Below are positions 17,669 through 28,200 of a stretch of 64,000 nucleotides of DNA, piece by piece (position 1 is the stretch's first letter; every line of letters starts with the position of its first letter). Origin of the DNA: M3007 sp044350425 (lineage in GTDB: Bacteria > Bacteroidota > Bacteroidia > Chitinophagales > Saprospiraceae); the NCBI GenBank assembly GCA_044350425.1, contig JBILHS010000009.1, positions 25,529 through 89,528 on the forward strand. The letters run 5' to 3'. Under the pieces are notes generated by a model. It had not been told where the DNA came from, did not search any database, and saw nothing but the letters and a program-made list of their open reading frames with translations. The position numbers were made by a program, and so were the translations under genes.

Positions 17669-18508
17669 TTATGATTTTGAGGACAATTTTTTAGCCAGAT
17701 GCTTCGCCAGTAAATGATAAAATTGCGGTCCTCTTTCGTTCAGATAAACCGTATTCTCAAATTTACGCACCCAGCGTATGCCCCGAACGGCATTGGTCAG
17801 GAGCAGTTCATCAGCATCCAAAACATCTTCAACCAAAGCAGGTTTTTCCCGCACTTCCCATCCATCCTCCTCAAGTAGGTTGCACAATAAATGTTGTAAA
17901 GTACCCTTTATTTGTCCTTCGAACGAGGGCGGGACGAACACAGTGTCGCCCTTCAACCAGATCACATTGCTTCCTGTAGCTTCACATATTCTTCCGTGTG
18001 CATTTAAGATAATGGCATCATCCATCCCTTTCTCACGGGCTTCTTTGGCTGCCATGATGTAGCGGATTCCGTTCAGAGTTTTGATTCCTGAAAGTGTATC
18101 CACAGGCAATCTAATCGTTTCACAGAGACAAACGTCAAGTCCGCGCCCCAGCCATTCAAAAACATCAGATTCCATCGCCTCGGCCGTGATCAGAAATTGT
18201 GGTATGTTGTTTGTCGGCAAATATAGCCCGCCTGGAGAACGCCAGACGGTCAGTCGGATCCGGGCATTTTCCGGAGAGATCTTTTTGATTTCATTTTCAA
18301 AAAAACCGGCTGTCCAGTGCACTGGTCGTTCAAAGCCCAAAGCTTTTAATCCAGTTGAAAACCGTTCCCAATGGGAAACCCAAAAGGGCAATTGCCCCTT
18401 GAATACCCGCAAGGATTCAAAAAGTCCATCTCCGTAATAGGCAGCCCTTTGCAACAGGGCGAACGATTCGGAAAGCGATGGGGATACTTGACCATTCAGG
18501 TTGACCAT
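17669..18508 (-). CDS. Class IV PLP aminotransferase / ADC lyase-like
   Basis: Fold-type IV PLP enzyme (branched-chain aminotransferase, D-amino-acid aminotransferase or aminodeoxychorismate lyase). I start it at ATG 18508 (279 residues), because VNLNGQVSPSL...AAYYGDGLFESLRV is the normal N-terminus; an in-frame start at 18649 would add 47 unrelated residues. GIKTLNGIRYIMAAKEA carries the likely Schiff-base Lys, followed by EATGSNVIWLKGD and VRGIRWV. KTLN is reminiscent of ADC lyase. The substrate is not decidable, and no folate or branched-chain genes are nearby. Divergent from the metalloprotease gene, with 193 nt between starts. Confidence 0.8.
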   Translation of the reverse strand: MVNLNGQVSPSLSESFALLQRAAYYGDGLFESLRVFKGQLPFWVSHWERFSTGLKALGFERPVHWTAGFFENEIKKISPENARIRLTVWRSPGGLYLPTNNIPQFLITAEAMESDVFEWLGRGLDVCLCETIRLPVDTLSGIKTLNGIRYIMAAKEAREKGMDDAIILNAHGRICEATGSNVIWLKGDTVFVPPSFEGQIKGTLQHLLCNLLEEDGWEVREKPALVEDVLDADELLLTNAVRGIRWVRKFENTVYLNERGPQFYHLLAKHLAKKLSSKS

Positions 18509-18701
18509 GTTCTTTGAAAAGTCTGGCAGAAATAAAGTTTCAATCCGAGAATACCATTCAAGGATTTTAAAACACAAAGGAAAGCTACTTCGGTCTTTCC
18601 TTTTATCCAATTCAAAGAAACCCACTTTGAACCGATGGATCTTCCCCAAAAACCGCTCTCACCCGATTTTATCATCATTTTTTTCAATGCTTTTTTTAAT
18701 T

Positions 18702-21110
18702 ATGTTTACGAACCGTTTAATTACCTCCAGCCGACCGATCTTGTCAATATTAATCCTATTGGCGATCCTTTTTTCTCCCAAAAACCTGTTTGCACAAGTT
18801 CCACTTAAGCCCGTGGCAGCCTGGTTAGAAACTTGTCGACCATGGGCCGATTTCAAACAGACTGCTTTGTTTGAGCGTTTTCCTGAACGTAGCGACCTGC
18901 CTGCTGCGGTAGGCAAAGCAAGTGTAATGCGTATGGATCCAGGTAGTGTGGCTGCTCTGCTTCAGTCTGCCCCTAAAACCTTATTATTTTCAATCCCGAC
19001 TGTAGAAGGTGAGCAACTAGACCTTGAATTAGCCCAAGTGGAAATTCTGAACCCTGATTTTAAACTAAGTACCGATTCCCTGGATAATATACCTCATGAA
19101 GCAGCCATACATTACCGGGGTATCCTTCGCGGAGACCCCAATTCTGTGGCCTGTCTGAGCATCAGCAGTAGCGGTGTGATGGGGATGATGTCCGATGAAA
19201 CAGGTACCTATGAATTAGGGAAACTGGAGGACGGCTCTGAAAATTATGTTTTTTACAAAACAGCGCAGATCAGCGCTTTATCCCCAAACCATTGTTTTTC
19301 GGAAGAGGAATCTCTTATGGGGGATGATGGTAATACGCCACCTGCTTCTGACCGCGGGGTGGGCTGCAAAACCGTTCAGGTTTACTTCGAATGTGACTAT
19401 AAACTTTACACAGACAAAGGTTCCAACACAACTACACTGACCAATTATGTGACCGGTTTGTTCAATCAGATCGCGACCCTTTATGCCAACGAAAATGTAG
19501 GCATTGTTATCTCGCAGATCTATGTTTGGACCAGCTCCGACCCTTATGTGGGGTACACGAACACCAGTGCGGTGCTAAATGCTTTCCGACAAACCCGGGG
19601 CTCCACTTTTAACGGAAATCTGGCGCACTTGCTCAGCACCCGTTCACTGGGTGGTGGTATTGCCTATGTGGATGTGCTATGTGTCAAGCCGTACGCTTTT
19701 GGAGTGAGTGCCATTACCTCCTCCTATCAAAATGTGCCCGTCTATTCCTGGTCTGTCGAAGTGGTGACCCATGAACTAGGGCACAACCTTGGAGCCTGGC
19801 ATACCCATTCCTGCAACTGGCCTACAGGGGCACTTGACAACTGTGTTAGTCCGGAAGGCTCCTGTCCGCCAGGCCCTGCGCCAGTCAATGGTGGAACCAT
19901 CATGAGCTACTGTCATTTAACGGGCAATGGAATCAATTTCAATAATGGTTTTGGCAAGGCACCCGGCGATCGAATTCGGAATAAAGTATTGAATGCCAGT
20001 TGTGTGCCTCAATCAGGCGTCATTCCATCCGGGCTTACCACGACTAATATTACCAGTACTTCTTGTACACTGAGCTGGTTGCCTGTGCCCGGAGCTACCC
20101 ATTATACCCTGCAATACAAACTTACAAGCGCTGGCAATTGGACCACTGCCGGACCAAGTACAGCACCTACCTTCAACCTGACGAATCTGACTGCTGCCAG
20201 TGCCTATCAATGGCAGGTTAAAACAGATTGTTCCAATTATTCTGCCACTTCGAGTTTCACGACTGAGAGCAGCGGTGGCGGAAGTAATTGCAATACGCCC
20301 ACAGGTCTGAGCGCTCAGAATATCACTGCGAATTCCACCAAATTAGTGTGGAATAACGTGCCAGGAGCCAGTTCCTATACCGTTCAATATAAAAAAAACA
20401 GTTCAGGCAGCTGGATCAACGCCGGAAATACCGCTGCAGCCACGCTTACCTTATTAAATCTGACCGCTGCAACCCCTTACACCTGGCAGGTAAAGGCAAA
20501 TTGTTCCTCCTGGTCTGCAAGCGCTTATTTCACCACCCCTACAGCGGGAGGCGGAAATACTTGCGATGCACCGATCAATCTGAACAATAATTCGATCGGA
20601 AGCACCTATGCTGCCATTTCATGGTCGCCCGTAACCGGCGCAACCAGCTACACTTTACAGATTAAAATGGCCAATTCGAATGATTGGTTCACCTTGGGGT
20701 CCGTTAATGTAACCAATGTAGTGATTAGTGGGTTACAGTCCAGCACCTCGTATAATTGGCGTGTGAAAGCCAATTGCTCTGATTATTCCACGGCTAAATT
20801 TCTGACTACTACTGGCAACCTGACGGATGGGGGAACTGAAAACATCAGCCAACCTGTACTTCAGGAAAGCATAGAAACCACCTTGTTTGAAGTTTACCCA
20901 AATCCTGCCAGCCATGTAATTAACCTTGATTTTAAAGGCGACCTTTCCCAGGAACATCTAATTAGTATTGTAAATTCTGTGGGCATACTGGTCCGGGAAC
21001 AAAATCTGCAGCCCAATATTGACCTCGCGATTTTCGAGCCCGGAGTTTATTTTATTCGTCTGATCGAAAACGGAAAAATCATTGCTATCCAGCGATTTGT
21101 AAAGATTTAG
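18702..21110 (+). CDS. T9SS-secreted reprolysin-like zinc metalloprotease
   Basis: 802 residues from ATG 18702, which gives a clean signal peptide ending LLAILFSPKNLFAQ; a second ATG at 18687 and a TTG further up are in frame but less fitting. An N-terminal prodomain of about 230 residues precedes a metzincin catalytic domain with HELGHNLGAWH (about 357) and Met-turn GGTIMSYCH. Three fibronectin type III domains follow (each with a W-x-P-V-GA-x-Y-T-x-Q-x-K pattern). A type A T9SS sorting domain ends the protein (YPNPASHVINLDF...YFIRLIENGK). It should be exported through the Sec and type IX systems and act outside the cell. The substrate is unknown. Confidence 0.9.
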   Translation: MFTNRLITSSRPILSILILLAILFSPKNLFAQVPLKPVAAWLETCRPWADFKQTALFERFPERSDLPAAVGKASVMRMDPGSVAALLQSAPKTLLFSIPTVEGEQLDLELAQVEILNPDFKLSTDSLDNIPHEAAIHYRGILRGDPNSVACLSISSSGVMGMMSDETGTYELGKLEDGSENYVFYKTAQISALSPNHCFSEEESLMGDDGNTPPASDRGVGCKTVQVYFECDYKLYTDKGSNTTTLTNYVTGLFNQIATLYANENVGIVISQIYVWTSSDPYVGYTNTSAVLNAFRQTRGSTFNGNLAHLLSTRSLGGGIAYVDVLCVKPYAFGVSAITSSYQNVPVYSWSVEVVTHELGHNLGAWHTHSCNWPTGALDNCVSPEGSCPPGPAPVNGGTIMSYCHLTGNGINFNNGFGKAPGDRIRNKVLNASCVPQSGVIPSGLTTTNITSTSCTLSWLPVPGATHYTLQYKLTSAGNWTTAGPSTAPTFNLTNLTAASAYQWQVKTDCSNYSATSSFTTESSGGGSNCNTPTGLSAQNITANSTKLVWNNVPGASSYTVQYKKNSSGSWINAGNTAAATLTLLNLTAATPYTWQVKANCSSWSASAYFTTPTAGGGNTCDAPINLNNNSIGSTYAAISWSPVTGATSYTLQIKMANSNDWFTLGSVNVTNVVISGLQSSTSYNWRVKANCSDYSTAKFLTTTGNLTDGGTENISQPVLQESIETTLFEVYPNPASHVINLDFKGDLSQEHLISIVNSVGILVREQNLQPNIDLAIFEPGVYFIRLIENGKIIAIQRFVKI

Positions 21111-21223
21111 GATCTGCGGATTTCTGTTTTAATATTCTAGTTTGCACATCCATCTTCCGTCCTGAATAGCTCGGGATTCTATCATTACAGCTGCTTTTTA
21201 CCATAATCTGCCTGGTTTAACCT

Positions 21224-21264
21224 CAAAGTGCCGGCCCTTAAAGAAGGGTTGGCACTTTGCTTTT
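21224..21264 (+). terminator. Rho-independent terminator after the metalloprotease
   Basis: CAAAGTGCC (21224-21232) and GGCACTTTG (21251-21259) enclose an inner CCCTT/AAGGG stem and are followed by CTTTT. The remaining 21111-21339 spacer shows no ORF. Confidence 0.75.
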
Positions 21265-21339
21265 CCGCGCAATTCGTAGTAATGCGTCCCTTCACTTCAA
21301 ACATCTGCTTATTTTGCGGCCAGATTCAAAGCAAAAGGC

Positions 21340-22314
21340 ATGAAAAAAACGTTTGAACGGTTCTTTTTCTCTCTTTTGGCCTTTCTTCTTTTTACAAATA
21401 TTAAGGCTCAGAATATTGAATATGAACGAGTTAACATTCCCGGAACGGCGGTTTCCTTTCAGATGGCTTTGCTTCCCGGAGGGATATTCCAAATGGGTAG
21501 TCCGGTCAATGAAAAAGGCCGTGAAGCTGATGAAGGATCACATGAAGTAACGCTGGATTCCTTCTGGATGGGTGTTTATGAAGTAACCTGGGATGAATTC
21601 TATAGTTTTCAGTTCCGGCATATGGATATGGATTCCAGTTACAACCCTTCCGGTTTTCAGGCAGATGCAATCGCACGCCCCTCCCCACCCTATTATGATT
21701 TTACCTATGGGCGGGGACGTGCCGGTGGATTTCCGGCAGCCACCATGACCCAACAGGCTGCCCTTAGATATTGCCAATGGCTGAGTGATCAAACGGGCGA
21801 TTTTTACCGTTTGCCTACGGAAGCAGAATGGGAATATGCCTGCAGAGCTGGAACGAAAACCACCTATTCCTGGGGGGGGCAAGCCAATAAGGCCGGTGAT
21901 TTCGCCTGGTATTATGACAATAGTAGCGGTTCGTACCAGAAAGTCGGTAGCAAAAAGCCCAATGCCTGGGGTCTTTATGATATGCATGGCAACGTAGCAG
22001 AATGGACACTGGATTTTTATACGGCAGATTATTTCCAGCGCCTTGACTCCTCATCAATCAACCCGGTTGTTTTTCCGATAAAAAAGCATTCACGCACGGT
22101 GCGCGGTGGAAGTTTTGAAGATTACATGCCTCAACTCCGATGTGCAGACCGATTGAAAAGTGACCCAAAATGGCAGGCCCGTGATCCACAAATACCCAAA
22201 AGCAAATGGTGGAATCCAGAATCACCCTTTGTTGGCTTCCGGATTATGCGTGAGCAGCATCCACGGGATAAACGGGAACGGGACCTGTTTTTCGAAAAGA
22301 CCATCAAGGATTGA
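21340..22314 (+). CDS. Secreted SUMF1/FGE-family protein
   Basis: 324 residues with a signal peptide (KKTFERFFFSLLAFLLFTNIKAQ). A formylglycine-generating-enzyme-like domain follows: LPGGIFQMGSP, VTLDSFWMGVYEVTWDEF, YRLPTEAEWEYACRAG, WGLYDMHGNVAEWTLD, VRGGSFED and VGFRIMR. The cysteine pair of true FGE (C-x4-C in the GGS...C region) is absent; only one Cys (LRCADR) follows the GGS motif. It is therefore probably a structural or ligand-binding member like the GldJ/GldK group rather than a sulfatase activator. The TPR membrane gene follows 43 nt later on the same strand. Confidence 0.85.
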   Translation: MKKTFERFFFSLLAFLLFTNIKAQNIEYERVNIPGTAVSFQMALLPGGIFQMGSPVNEKGREADEGSHEVTLDSFWMGVYEVTWDEFYSFQFRHMDMDSSYNPSGFQADAIARPSPPYYDFTYGRGRAGGFPAATMTQQAALRYCQWLSDQTGDFYRLPTEAEWEYACRAGTKTTYSWGGQANKAGDFAWYYDNSSGSYQKVGSKKPNAWGLYDMHGNVAEWTLDFYTADYFQRLDSSSINPVVFPIKKHSRTVRGGSFEDYMPQLRCADRLKSDPKWQARDPQIPKSKWWNPESPFVGFRIMREQHPRDKRERDLFFEKTIKD

Positions 22315-22357
22315 CCAGCCAAAAGTGACGAATTGACTTTTTGATAAATTCAAAAAA

Positions 22358-24307
22358 ATGACGTTTTCAAAATTCCTTCAAAGGGCATGGGTGCCCCAAA
22401 TTTTATTGGCTGCTGCGGTTTTGGTAGTGTATGCGGCATCTGTATCCAACGGCTTCGTTTACTTTGATGACGACAAAGCGATCCTGTATAATAAGGCCTT
22501 GCAAAATCCCTCACTGGGTAAATTTTTCAAGGGCGAAAATCTGGGGATGTATGCGCCCTTTAGCTGGATCGCTTATTGGGTTGGGCAGGGCATATCTGGT
22601 AAAGAAGCCTGGGGATATCACCTGCTTGGACTACTGTTGCATGCACTCAATGCAACAATGGTTTATGCCTTACTTAAGAGCCTGACCGGACGTGTCTGGG
22701 CTGCATTTTTTGCGGCGCTGTTATTTGCCGTGCATCCAGTTCAGGTGGAAGCGGTAAGTTGGGCTGCAGCACTCAGTACGGTCTTATTTTCTACTTTTTA
22801 CCTGGGTAGTTTATGGTCTTATTTGCAGTGGAAGCATCGTGCTAAAATGGCTTGGCTGGGCTTATCCTTTTTGGCTTTTTTAGCAGCATGTTTGTCGAAA
22901 TCAGCAGCTGTAACTTTGCCTTTAATGCTTTTAGCCATGGATCTTTACCTGGATAAAAACGATGAAACGACCTCAGGATCGAATCAGTTAAAAAATAGCC
23001 TGCTCAATAAAGTTCCATTCTTTGCGGCAGCGTTTATTTTTGGCCTGTACACTTTCACTACCAGGGAATTGGAAGGCCATAATATTGAAGCCTCTTCTGC
23101 GGTTTTTTCCTTTGCAGACCGATTCCTGATGGCCTGTCAGACCTTACTTTTTTATCCGGTAAAAATTTTGGTCCCTATCGGCTTTTCAGTTTCATATCCT
23201 TTCGTAAAAATGAATGGCCTGTGGGGATGGGATTATTACGCAGCCCCCTTGGTGCTGATCGGAATTGGCCTGGCTGTTTGGATGAAATTCCGTGAAAATC
23301 GGGATGTATTACTTGGGATTGCTCTGTATTTACTGCCATTGTCTATCATGTTACCGTTTCGGACCGTAGGCAGTTTTGAATTAAGATCCGACCGCTACGT
23401 TTATATCTCATGCATAGGTTTATTTTTTCTGGCAGGTATCTTTTTAGAAAAGATTAAACCGGAGCTTCAAAATATCCTTATGATTTCAGCTGCGGCTTTG
23501 TTTGCTTTTCTGGCTTTTCGTCAGACCCATGTTTGGGAGGATGGGGTTAAATTATTTGAAAACTGCACCCAAAAGACTCCTGAATCTTCACTTTGTCAGT
23601 GTAATCTTGCCTACAATCAACTCATTTCCAATGACTACCCAGGGGCCATTGAACATTATTCAGAATCACTGAAATACGATCCTGAAACGGTAGAAGCCTA
23701 TAATGGCCGAGGCCAGGCCTACTTTCAAGTGCGGAAATATCCGGAAGCTTTGGCTGATTTTACGGCGGCCATTCAGGCAGGGATCGTGACCCCTAAATTA
23801 TTTTTAAATAAAGGAAAATGTCTGGTCATACTTAACCGGGCCGCAGAGGCTGTTCCAGATCTGAATCGCAGCATTGAATTAGAACCCAAATCAGCTGAAG
23901 CCTTTTATTTCAGAGGGGTTGCGCATGAAAAAGGGGGAGATGTTCCCAAAGCACTTGCAGATTATGGGCAAGCGATTCTGCTCAATCCAAATTATGTAGA
24001 AGCTTTGGTAAATCGAGGTCTACTGTTCGCAAAATCAGCACAATTCACCGAAGCAGTCAACGATTATACCATAGCAATGGCCATTGCTACACCACAGGTT
24101 CAACCCATGATCCTGAACAATCGGGCTTTTGCGCAACTCAAGTCAGGGCAGCTCGCCAGAGCACTGGAGGATGTAGATAAAGCTTTGACCATCAATCCGA
24201 ATTACCCCTTTGCATACAACACACGAGCGGCCATTTATCAACAAATGGGACAACCTGCCAAAGCTGCTGAGGATCTTGCCAAAGCTCAGAAATTTCAGGG
24301 TAAATAA
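22358..24307 (+). CDS. TMTC-like polytopic membrane protein with TPR tail
   Basis: 649 residues. The first 400 or so contain about ten hydrophobic helices, with an acidic loop FVYFDDDKAI near residue 35 and HPVQVEAVSWAAAL near 125. This plan is like the TMTC/PMT-type O-mannosyltransferases, where an acidic pair in the first loop is catalytic. From about 410 there are six TPR units (YPGAIEHYSESLKYDPETVE and relatives) ending in the cytoplasm or periplasm. A glycosyltransfer role is inferred from architecture only; no lipid-sugar genes are adjacent. Same strand as the SUMF1 gene (43-nt gap), so possibly co-transcribed. Confidence 0.75.
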   Translation: MTFSKFLQRAWVPQILLAAAVLVVYAASVSNGFVYFDDDKAILYNKALQNPSLGKFFKGENLGMYAPFSWIAYWVGQGISGKEAWGYHLLGLLLHALNATMVYALLKSLTGRVWAAFFAALLFAVHPVQVEAVSWAAALSTVLFSTFYLGSLWSYLQWKHRAKMAWLGLSFLAFLAACLSKSAAVTLPLMLLAMDLYLDKNDETTSGSNQLKNSLLNKVPFFAAAFIFGLYTFTTRELEGHNIEASSAVFSFADRFLMACQTLLFYPVKILVPIGFSVSYPFVKMNGLWGWDYYAAPLVLIGIGLAVWMKFRENRDVLLGIALYLLPLSIMLPFRTVGSFELRSDRYVYISCIGLFFLAGIFLEKIKPELQNILMISAAALFAFLAFRQTHVWEDGVKLFENCTQKTPESSLCQCNLAYNQLISNDYPGAIEHYSESLKYDPETVEAYNGRGQAYFQVRKYPEALADFTAAIQAGIVTPKLFLNKGKCLVILNRAAEAVPDLNRSIELEPKSAEAFYFRGVAHEKGGDVPKALADYGQAILLNPNYVEALVNRGLLFAKSAQFTEAVNDYTIAMAIATPQVQPMILNNRAFAQLKSGQLARALEDVDKALTINPNYPFAYNTRAAIYQQMGQPAKAAEDLAKAQKFQGK

Positions 24308-24355
24308 GTGCCGATAAAAAAACAAGCTCACGATTGGGGGTATTTTATCGGTGCT
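24307..24355. terminator. Bidirectional terminator between convergent genes
   Basis: AGTGCCGATAAAA (24307-24319) and TTTTATCGGTGCT (24343-24355) pair nearly perfectly across a 23-nt loop, with A/T tracts on both sides. It separates the TPR membrane protein and the DsbA-like gene. Confidence 0.6.
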
Positions 24356-24370
24356 AAGGAAACCAAATGG

Positions 24371-25129
24371 TCACTTTTCGTCTTGCAAGGTTTCCAATGC
24401 TTTTGCCAGGGTTTGTAAAAAAACCTCAGGATCCTGTGCCCCGGACACCGCGTATTTGCGATCAAAGATAAAAAAAGGAACCCCGCTCACCCGCAGCTCC
24501 TTGGCTGCTGCTATATCGCTTTTGACCTCTTTGTAAAACTCCTGGCTTTCCAGCATCGATTTTACCGTTGAAGGATCCAAGCCAATTGAATCGCCTAAAT
24601 GGACGAGCATGGACCGATCGGAAATGTTTTTCCCATCTGTAAAATGGGCCTTAAAAAGAGCCTCTTCCGCAGCATCCTGCAAGCCATGCTCCTGTGCCAG
24701 ATGAGAAAACCGATGCGCATCAAATGAATTGGCTGCTATGGCTTTATCAAAGTGATATTCCAGGCCAACTTCTGCAGCCATTTTGGTTACGTTGTCCGTA
24801 ATTTGACGGGTCTGTTCTGGTGACCACCCTTTGCGTTCAGCTAAATTTTTCTGGTAATCTACTCCTGTAGCACTGGCCTCCGGATCGAGCTGAAAACTTT
24901 TCCAAACGATCTCCACCTGGTCTTTTTGTGGAAAACGATCCAGTGCCTGCTCAAATTTACGTTTACCGATATAGCAAAAAGGACATACTACATCACTCCA
25001 AATTTCGACTTGCATCTTTTTTTGATTTGTATTTAGGCTATCCAGGGATAGCATTGCTGTTGTACTTCCTTGGGAACAGGCCGCCAATGGCCATCCGAAT
25101 AGACTCATTGCCAATAGATTCTTCCACAT
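24371..25129 (-). CDS. DsbA/FrnE-family oxidoreductase with lipoprotein leader
   Basis: 252 residues from ATG 25129. The N-terminus MWKNLLAMSLFGWPLAACS has a lipobox (LAAC). About 35 residues later the FrnE-type thioredoxin-fold domain begins: MQVEIWSDVVCPFCYIGKRK with a CPFC active site. The inserted helical domain and SGVPFFIFDRKYAVSGAQ (cis-Pro loop) then complete the fold. Most FrnE-like proteins are cytosolic and start at the internal Met, so either this one is membrane-anchored in the periplasm or the leader is untranslated. The convincing lipobox favours the former. A disulfide or polyketide-type redox role is inferred. Confidence 0.85.
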   Translation of the reverse strand: MWKNLLAMSLFGWPLAACSQGSTTAMLSLDSLNTNQKKMQVEIWSDVVCPFCYIGKRKFEQALDRFPQKDQVEIVWKSFQLDPEASATGVDYQKNLAERKGWSPEQTRQITDNVTKMAAEVGLEYHFDKAIAANSFDAHRFSHLAQEHGLQDAAEEALFKAHFTDGKNISDRSMLVHLGDSIGLDPSTVKSMLESQEFYKEVKSDIAAAKELRVSGVPFFIFDRKYAVSGAQDPEVFLQTLAKALETLQDEK

Positions 25130-25195
25130 GCTTTCAAAATTGATGTTACAAAACACCAATTTTAGTCAATGGTTTGAATGTATCTCCACTGAAAA

Positions 25196-25240
25196 TCAAA
25201 AAGCCCAAGTGCTGCATGTTTCAACACCTGGGCTTTTTGA
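25196..25240. terminator. Terminator after the repeat-rich T9SS gene
   Basis: TCAAAAAGCCCAAGTG (25196-25211) and CACCTGGGCTTTTTGA (25225-25240) form a 16-bp stem with one G-U pair. T-runs occur in both directions, but on the minus strand it directly follows the stop at 25256. Confidence 0.8.
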
Positions 25241-25255
25241 TGAACTTTAGAAATC

Positions 25256-28200
25256 TCAACGCTGAACCATAAACCGCATAACTTCTTTTTTTCCATCTTC
25301 CGGAACCACTTCCATGAGGTAAATACCATTGGTGGCCCCTTGTGGCATTTCAATCCGCAGTAGATCCTCATTAGCAACCAATTTTATGGTGTGAAAAAGT
25401 TGACCCACTGCATTGGTGATCTGGATCTGCACTTTTTTACCCTGCCAATCAGAAAGGTCAGCAAACAAAGCACCCGTAGTCGGGTTAGGGAAAAGTAACA
25501 TCGAGTTTTGCTGCTCCCATGCGGCTTCAGCATCCCTCGATTTTGTTTTCACGATGCGATTACTGGGCGTTACGCCTACAGGACAATTAAGGATGGTCAG
25601 ATAGGTCTCATTATTAGCCTGCTGTGTTAAACGGGAAACTATACTGATATACTCTACCTCTGCTTGTGCCGGAAGCGTATATTCAAAGACATCAGACTGG
25701 CCATTGAATATACTATCACTCGTTGATTTAAAACGAATGGAATACATAGGAGAAAAGTTCGGGCTGCGAACAAGATAATTGCGATTCTCTGAAGAACTAT
25801 ATGTTGAATTGTTGGCAGGCTCCATGGCTATCAAACCATCGGGTATCTGAATGGCCGTGGAAATCAACTTGTTGGCACAATTATTAGTGACCCGAATCCG
25901 GTAGGTTCGATTTCTGGCAGAGTCTGCCGTGATACTGAGCAGTTCATACCGGATGCAGCCATTTACTTTTACTTCGCAGGCTTCCTCCTCGCGGATATTG
26001 ACTGAAAAACAGCACAATTTTTCTTGTCCGCAGTTGTCTTTAGCGCGATAGCAGACCTCCGTTATTCCAACCGGGAAAAGACTTTCCGAGGCGGGGCCAT
26101 TGGTTCGGTCTAATTCCAGTCCGGCACAGATACAATCACTGGCTGCAACAGGATCTGCATAGTTTACAACAACAGGTCTCGGTCCGGTGCCAACCATTTT
26201 GGTGATGTTTGCAGGACATTTTAAGGCAATATTGGATGGAGCAGGCGTGAGATAATTAAGGGTGTAGGTCACCACGGTATCGCAACCGCCAGTTATAGAA
26301 GCCACATTTCCCACGAAAGTGCCCGGTTGTGTATAAGCTTGACCCGCAATCAGGATGGACTCGCCTGGACAAAAACTGTAGGTTTCTGAGCGGCTAGCTT
26401 GTGGGCGAAGGTTCAAAGTGTAAGTAACTATCGTATCGCATCCACCCGTATTCGAAGGTAAATTTGCAACAACGGCGCCTGGTTGGTCATAATTCTGGCC
26501 TGCAATTATCACTGATTCCCCGGGGCAGAAGCTGATTGTTTCAGATCGTGTGATCTGTGGGAGCAATTCCAGAGTGTATTTTACGATCGTATCGCAACCA
26601 CCCGTTGTGGATGGCAGATTGGCGATAACAGTAGCCGGCTGGGTGTAGCTTTGGCCTCCGATCGTTACCGATTGACCCGGACAAAAAGTGCGTGTTTCAA
26701 CTCGGGCTGGTGGGGTCTGGATTTCCAGGGTATAGGTAACCAGGGTGTCGCAGCCGCCCGTTGTGGAAGCCAAGATCACAACAACAGAACCTGCCTGATT
26801 GTAAAGCTGGCCTCCGATCGTTACAGATTGTCCCGGGCAAAGGCTGCGTATTTCTGCCCGGCTGGGCTGTGGTACTTGTTCCAACGTATAAGTAACAACA
26901 GTGTCACAGCCGCCGGTGCTTGAAGCAAGGTTGGCCACCACAAGGCCTGACTGATGGTATGATTGGCCCGCGATCAGGACAGATTCCCCGGCACAAAACA
27001 CCAGTTTTTCTGCCCGGCTTGGCTGCGGTTTAAGTTCCAGGGTATAAGTAACCAAGGTGTCGCAGGAGGCTCCATTGGAGGCTGGAATAGCGGAAATGAC
27101 CGTTCCAGCCTGGCTGTATGTATTGCCCCCGATCAAAACGGTTTCGCCGGGACAAAATGAAATGGAGACAGCACGGGCAGGTTGTGGACGCAACACCAAA
27201 GTATAAGTGACCAAAGTATCACAACCGCCTGTTGTAGCAGGTTTGGTTGATTTTACAATGCCAGGCTGTGCGTATATTTGTCCACCGATCAAAACAGTTT
27301 CGCCGGGACAAAAAGTAATGGTCTGCTCCGCAGTAGGTTGTGCCCAAACCTTCAGTACGTAAGTATAAACAGTGTCGCAGCTTCCCGTAAGGGATGGAAC
27401 AGTATCAAGCACTGTATTTGGAGCTGAATATTGAACTCCATTTATTGTGTAGGTCTGGCCATCACAAAGCCCAATCACGTGAATACCCGTATTGTATGGT
27501 GACAGCGTAAGATTGTACATAAAGACCGTGTCACATCCGTTCAGGCTAGCAAGTGTGTCTGCGACCATTTTAGGCGCGAAATGGGGCACCCCACCAATGG
27601 CAAAAGCCGTATTTGGGCAAAGCGCAACCGTTTTAAATATGACCGGCACGGCATTGGGCATAAAAGTTTGCGTCTGCAAATTGATCGAAAGTGGGGACAT
27701 TAATACTGCCGCCGCTTGTTTCCAGGATACCTGAGTGACGGTTAAAGATAAGTTGGAGGCAGTAAAGTTCATTGCTTGCAAATTGGCATCTTTGGCACAA
27801 TTGCCTTGAATGAGCCCATTTGCATCTGTTTTTACGATCAGTATGTCAGAGCTGCCATTTCCGCTGCTGCTGCGGGTATCCCCAACAGCGATAAAACCGC
27901 CATCTAAAGTCTGAACGGCTTTAATCAAACGATCAGACGCATTACCACCATAGTTATAAGCCCAAAGCAGGTTTCCACTTGGGTCAATTTTGCCAAGTAA
28001 GGCATCTGATTGGGGTGTATTATTGCAGCTATAAGGAACCAATAAAAAACCTCCATCATTTACTTTTTCGATCCGGCCACAAATATTATCATTGGGGCGA
28101 TGGTAAACTTTTGACCAAAGCACCTGACCTGTAGTACGATTTACATTTTGAATCCAGACTTTGGCATCAGAACTCGTCGAAGTAGAAGAGATATGATCGG

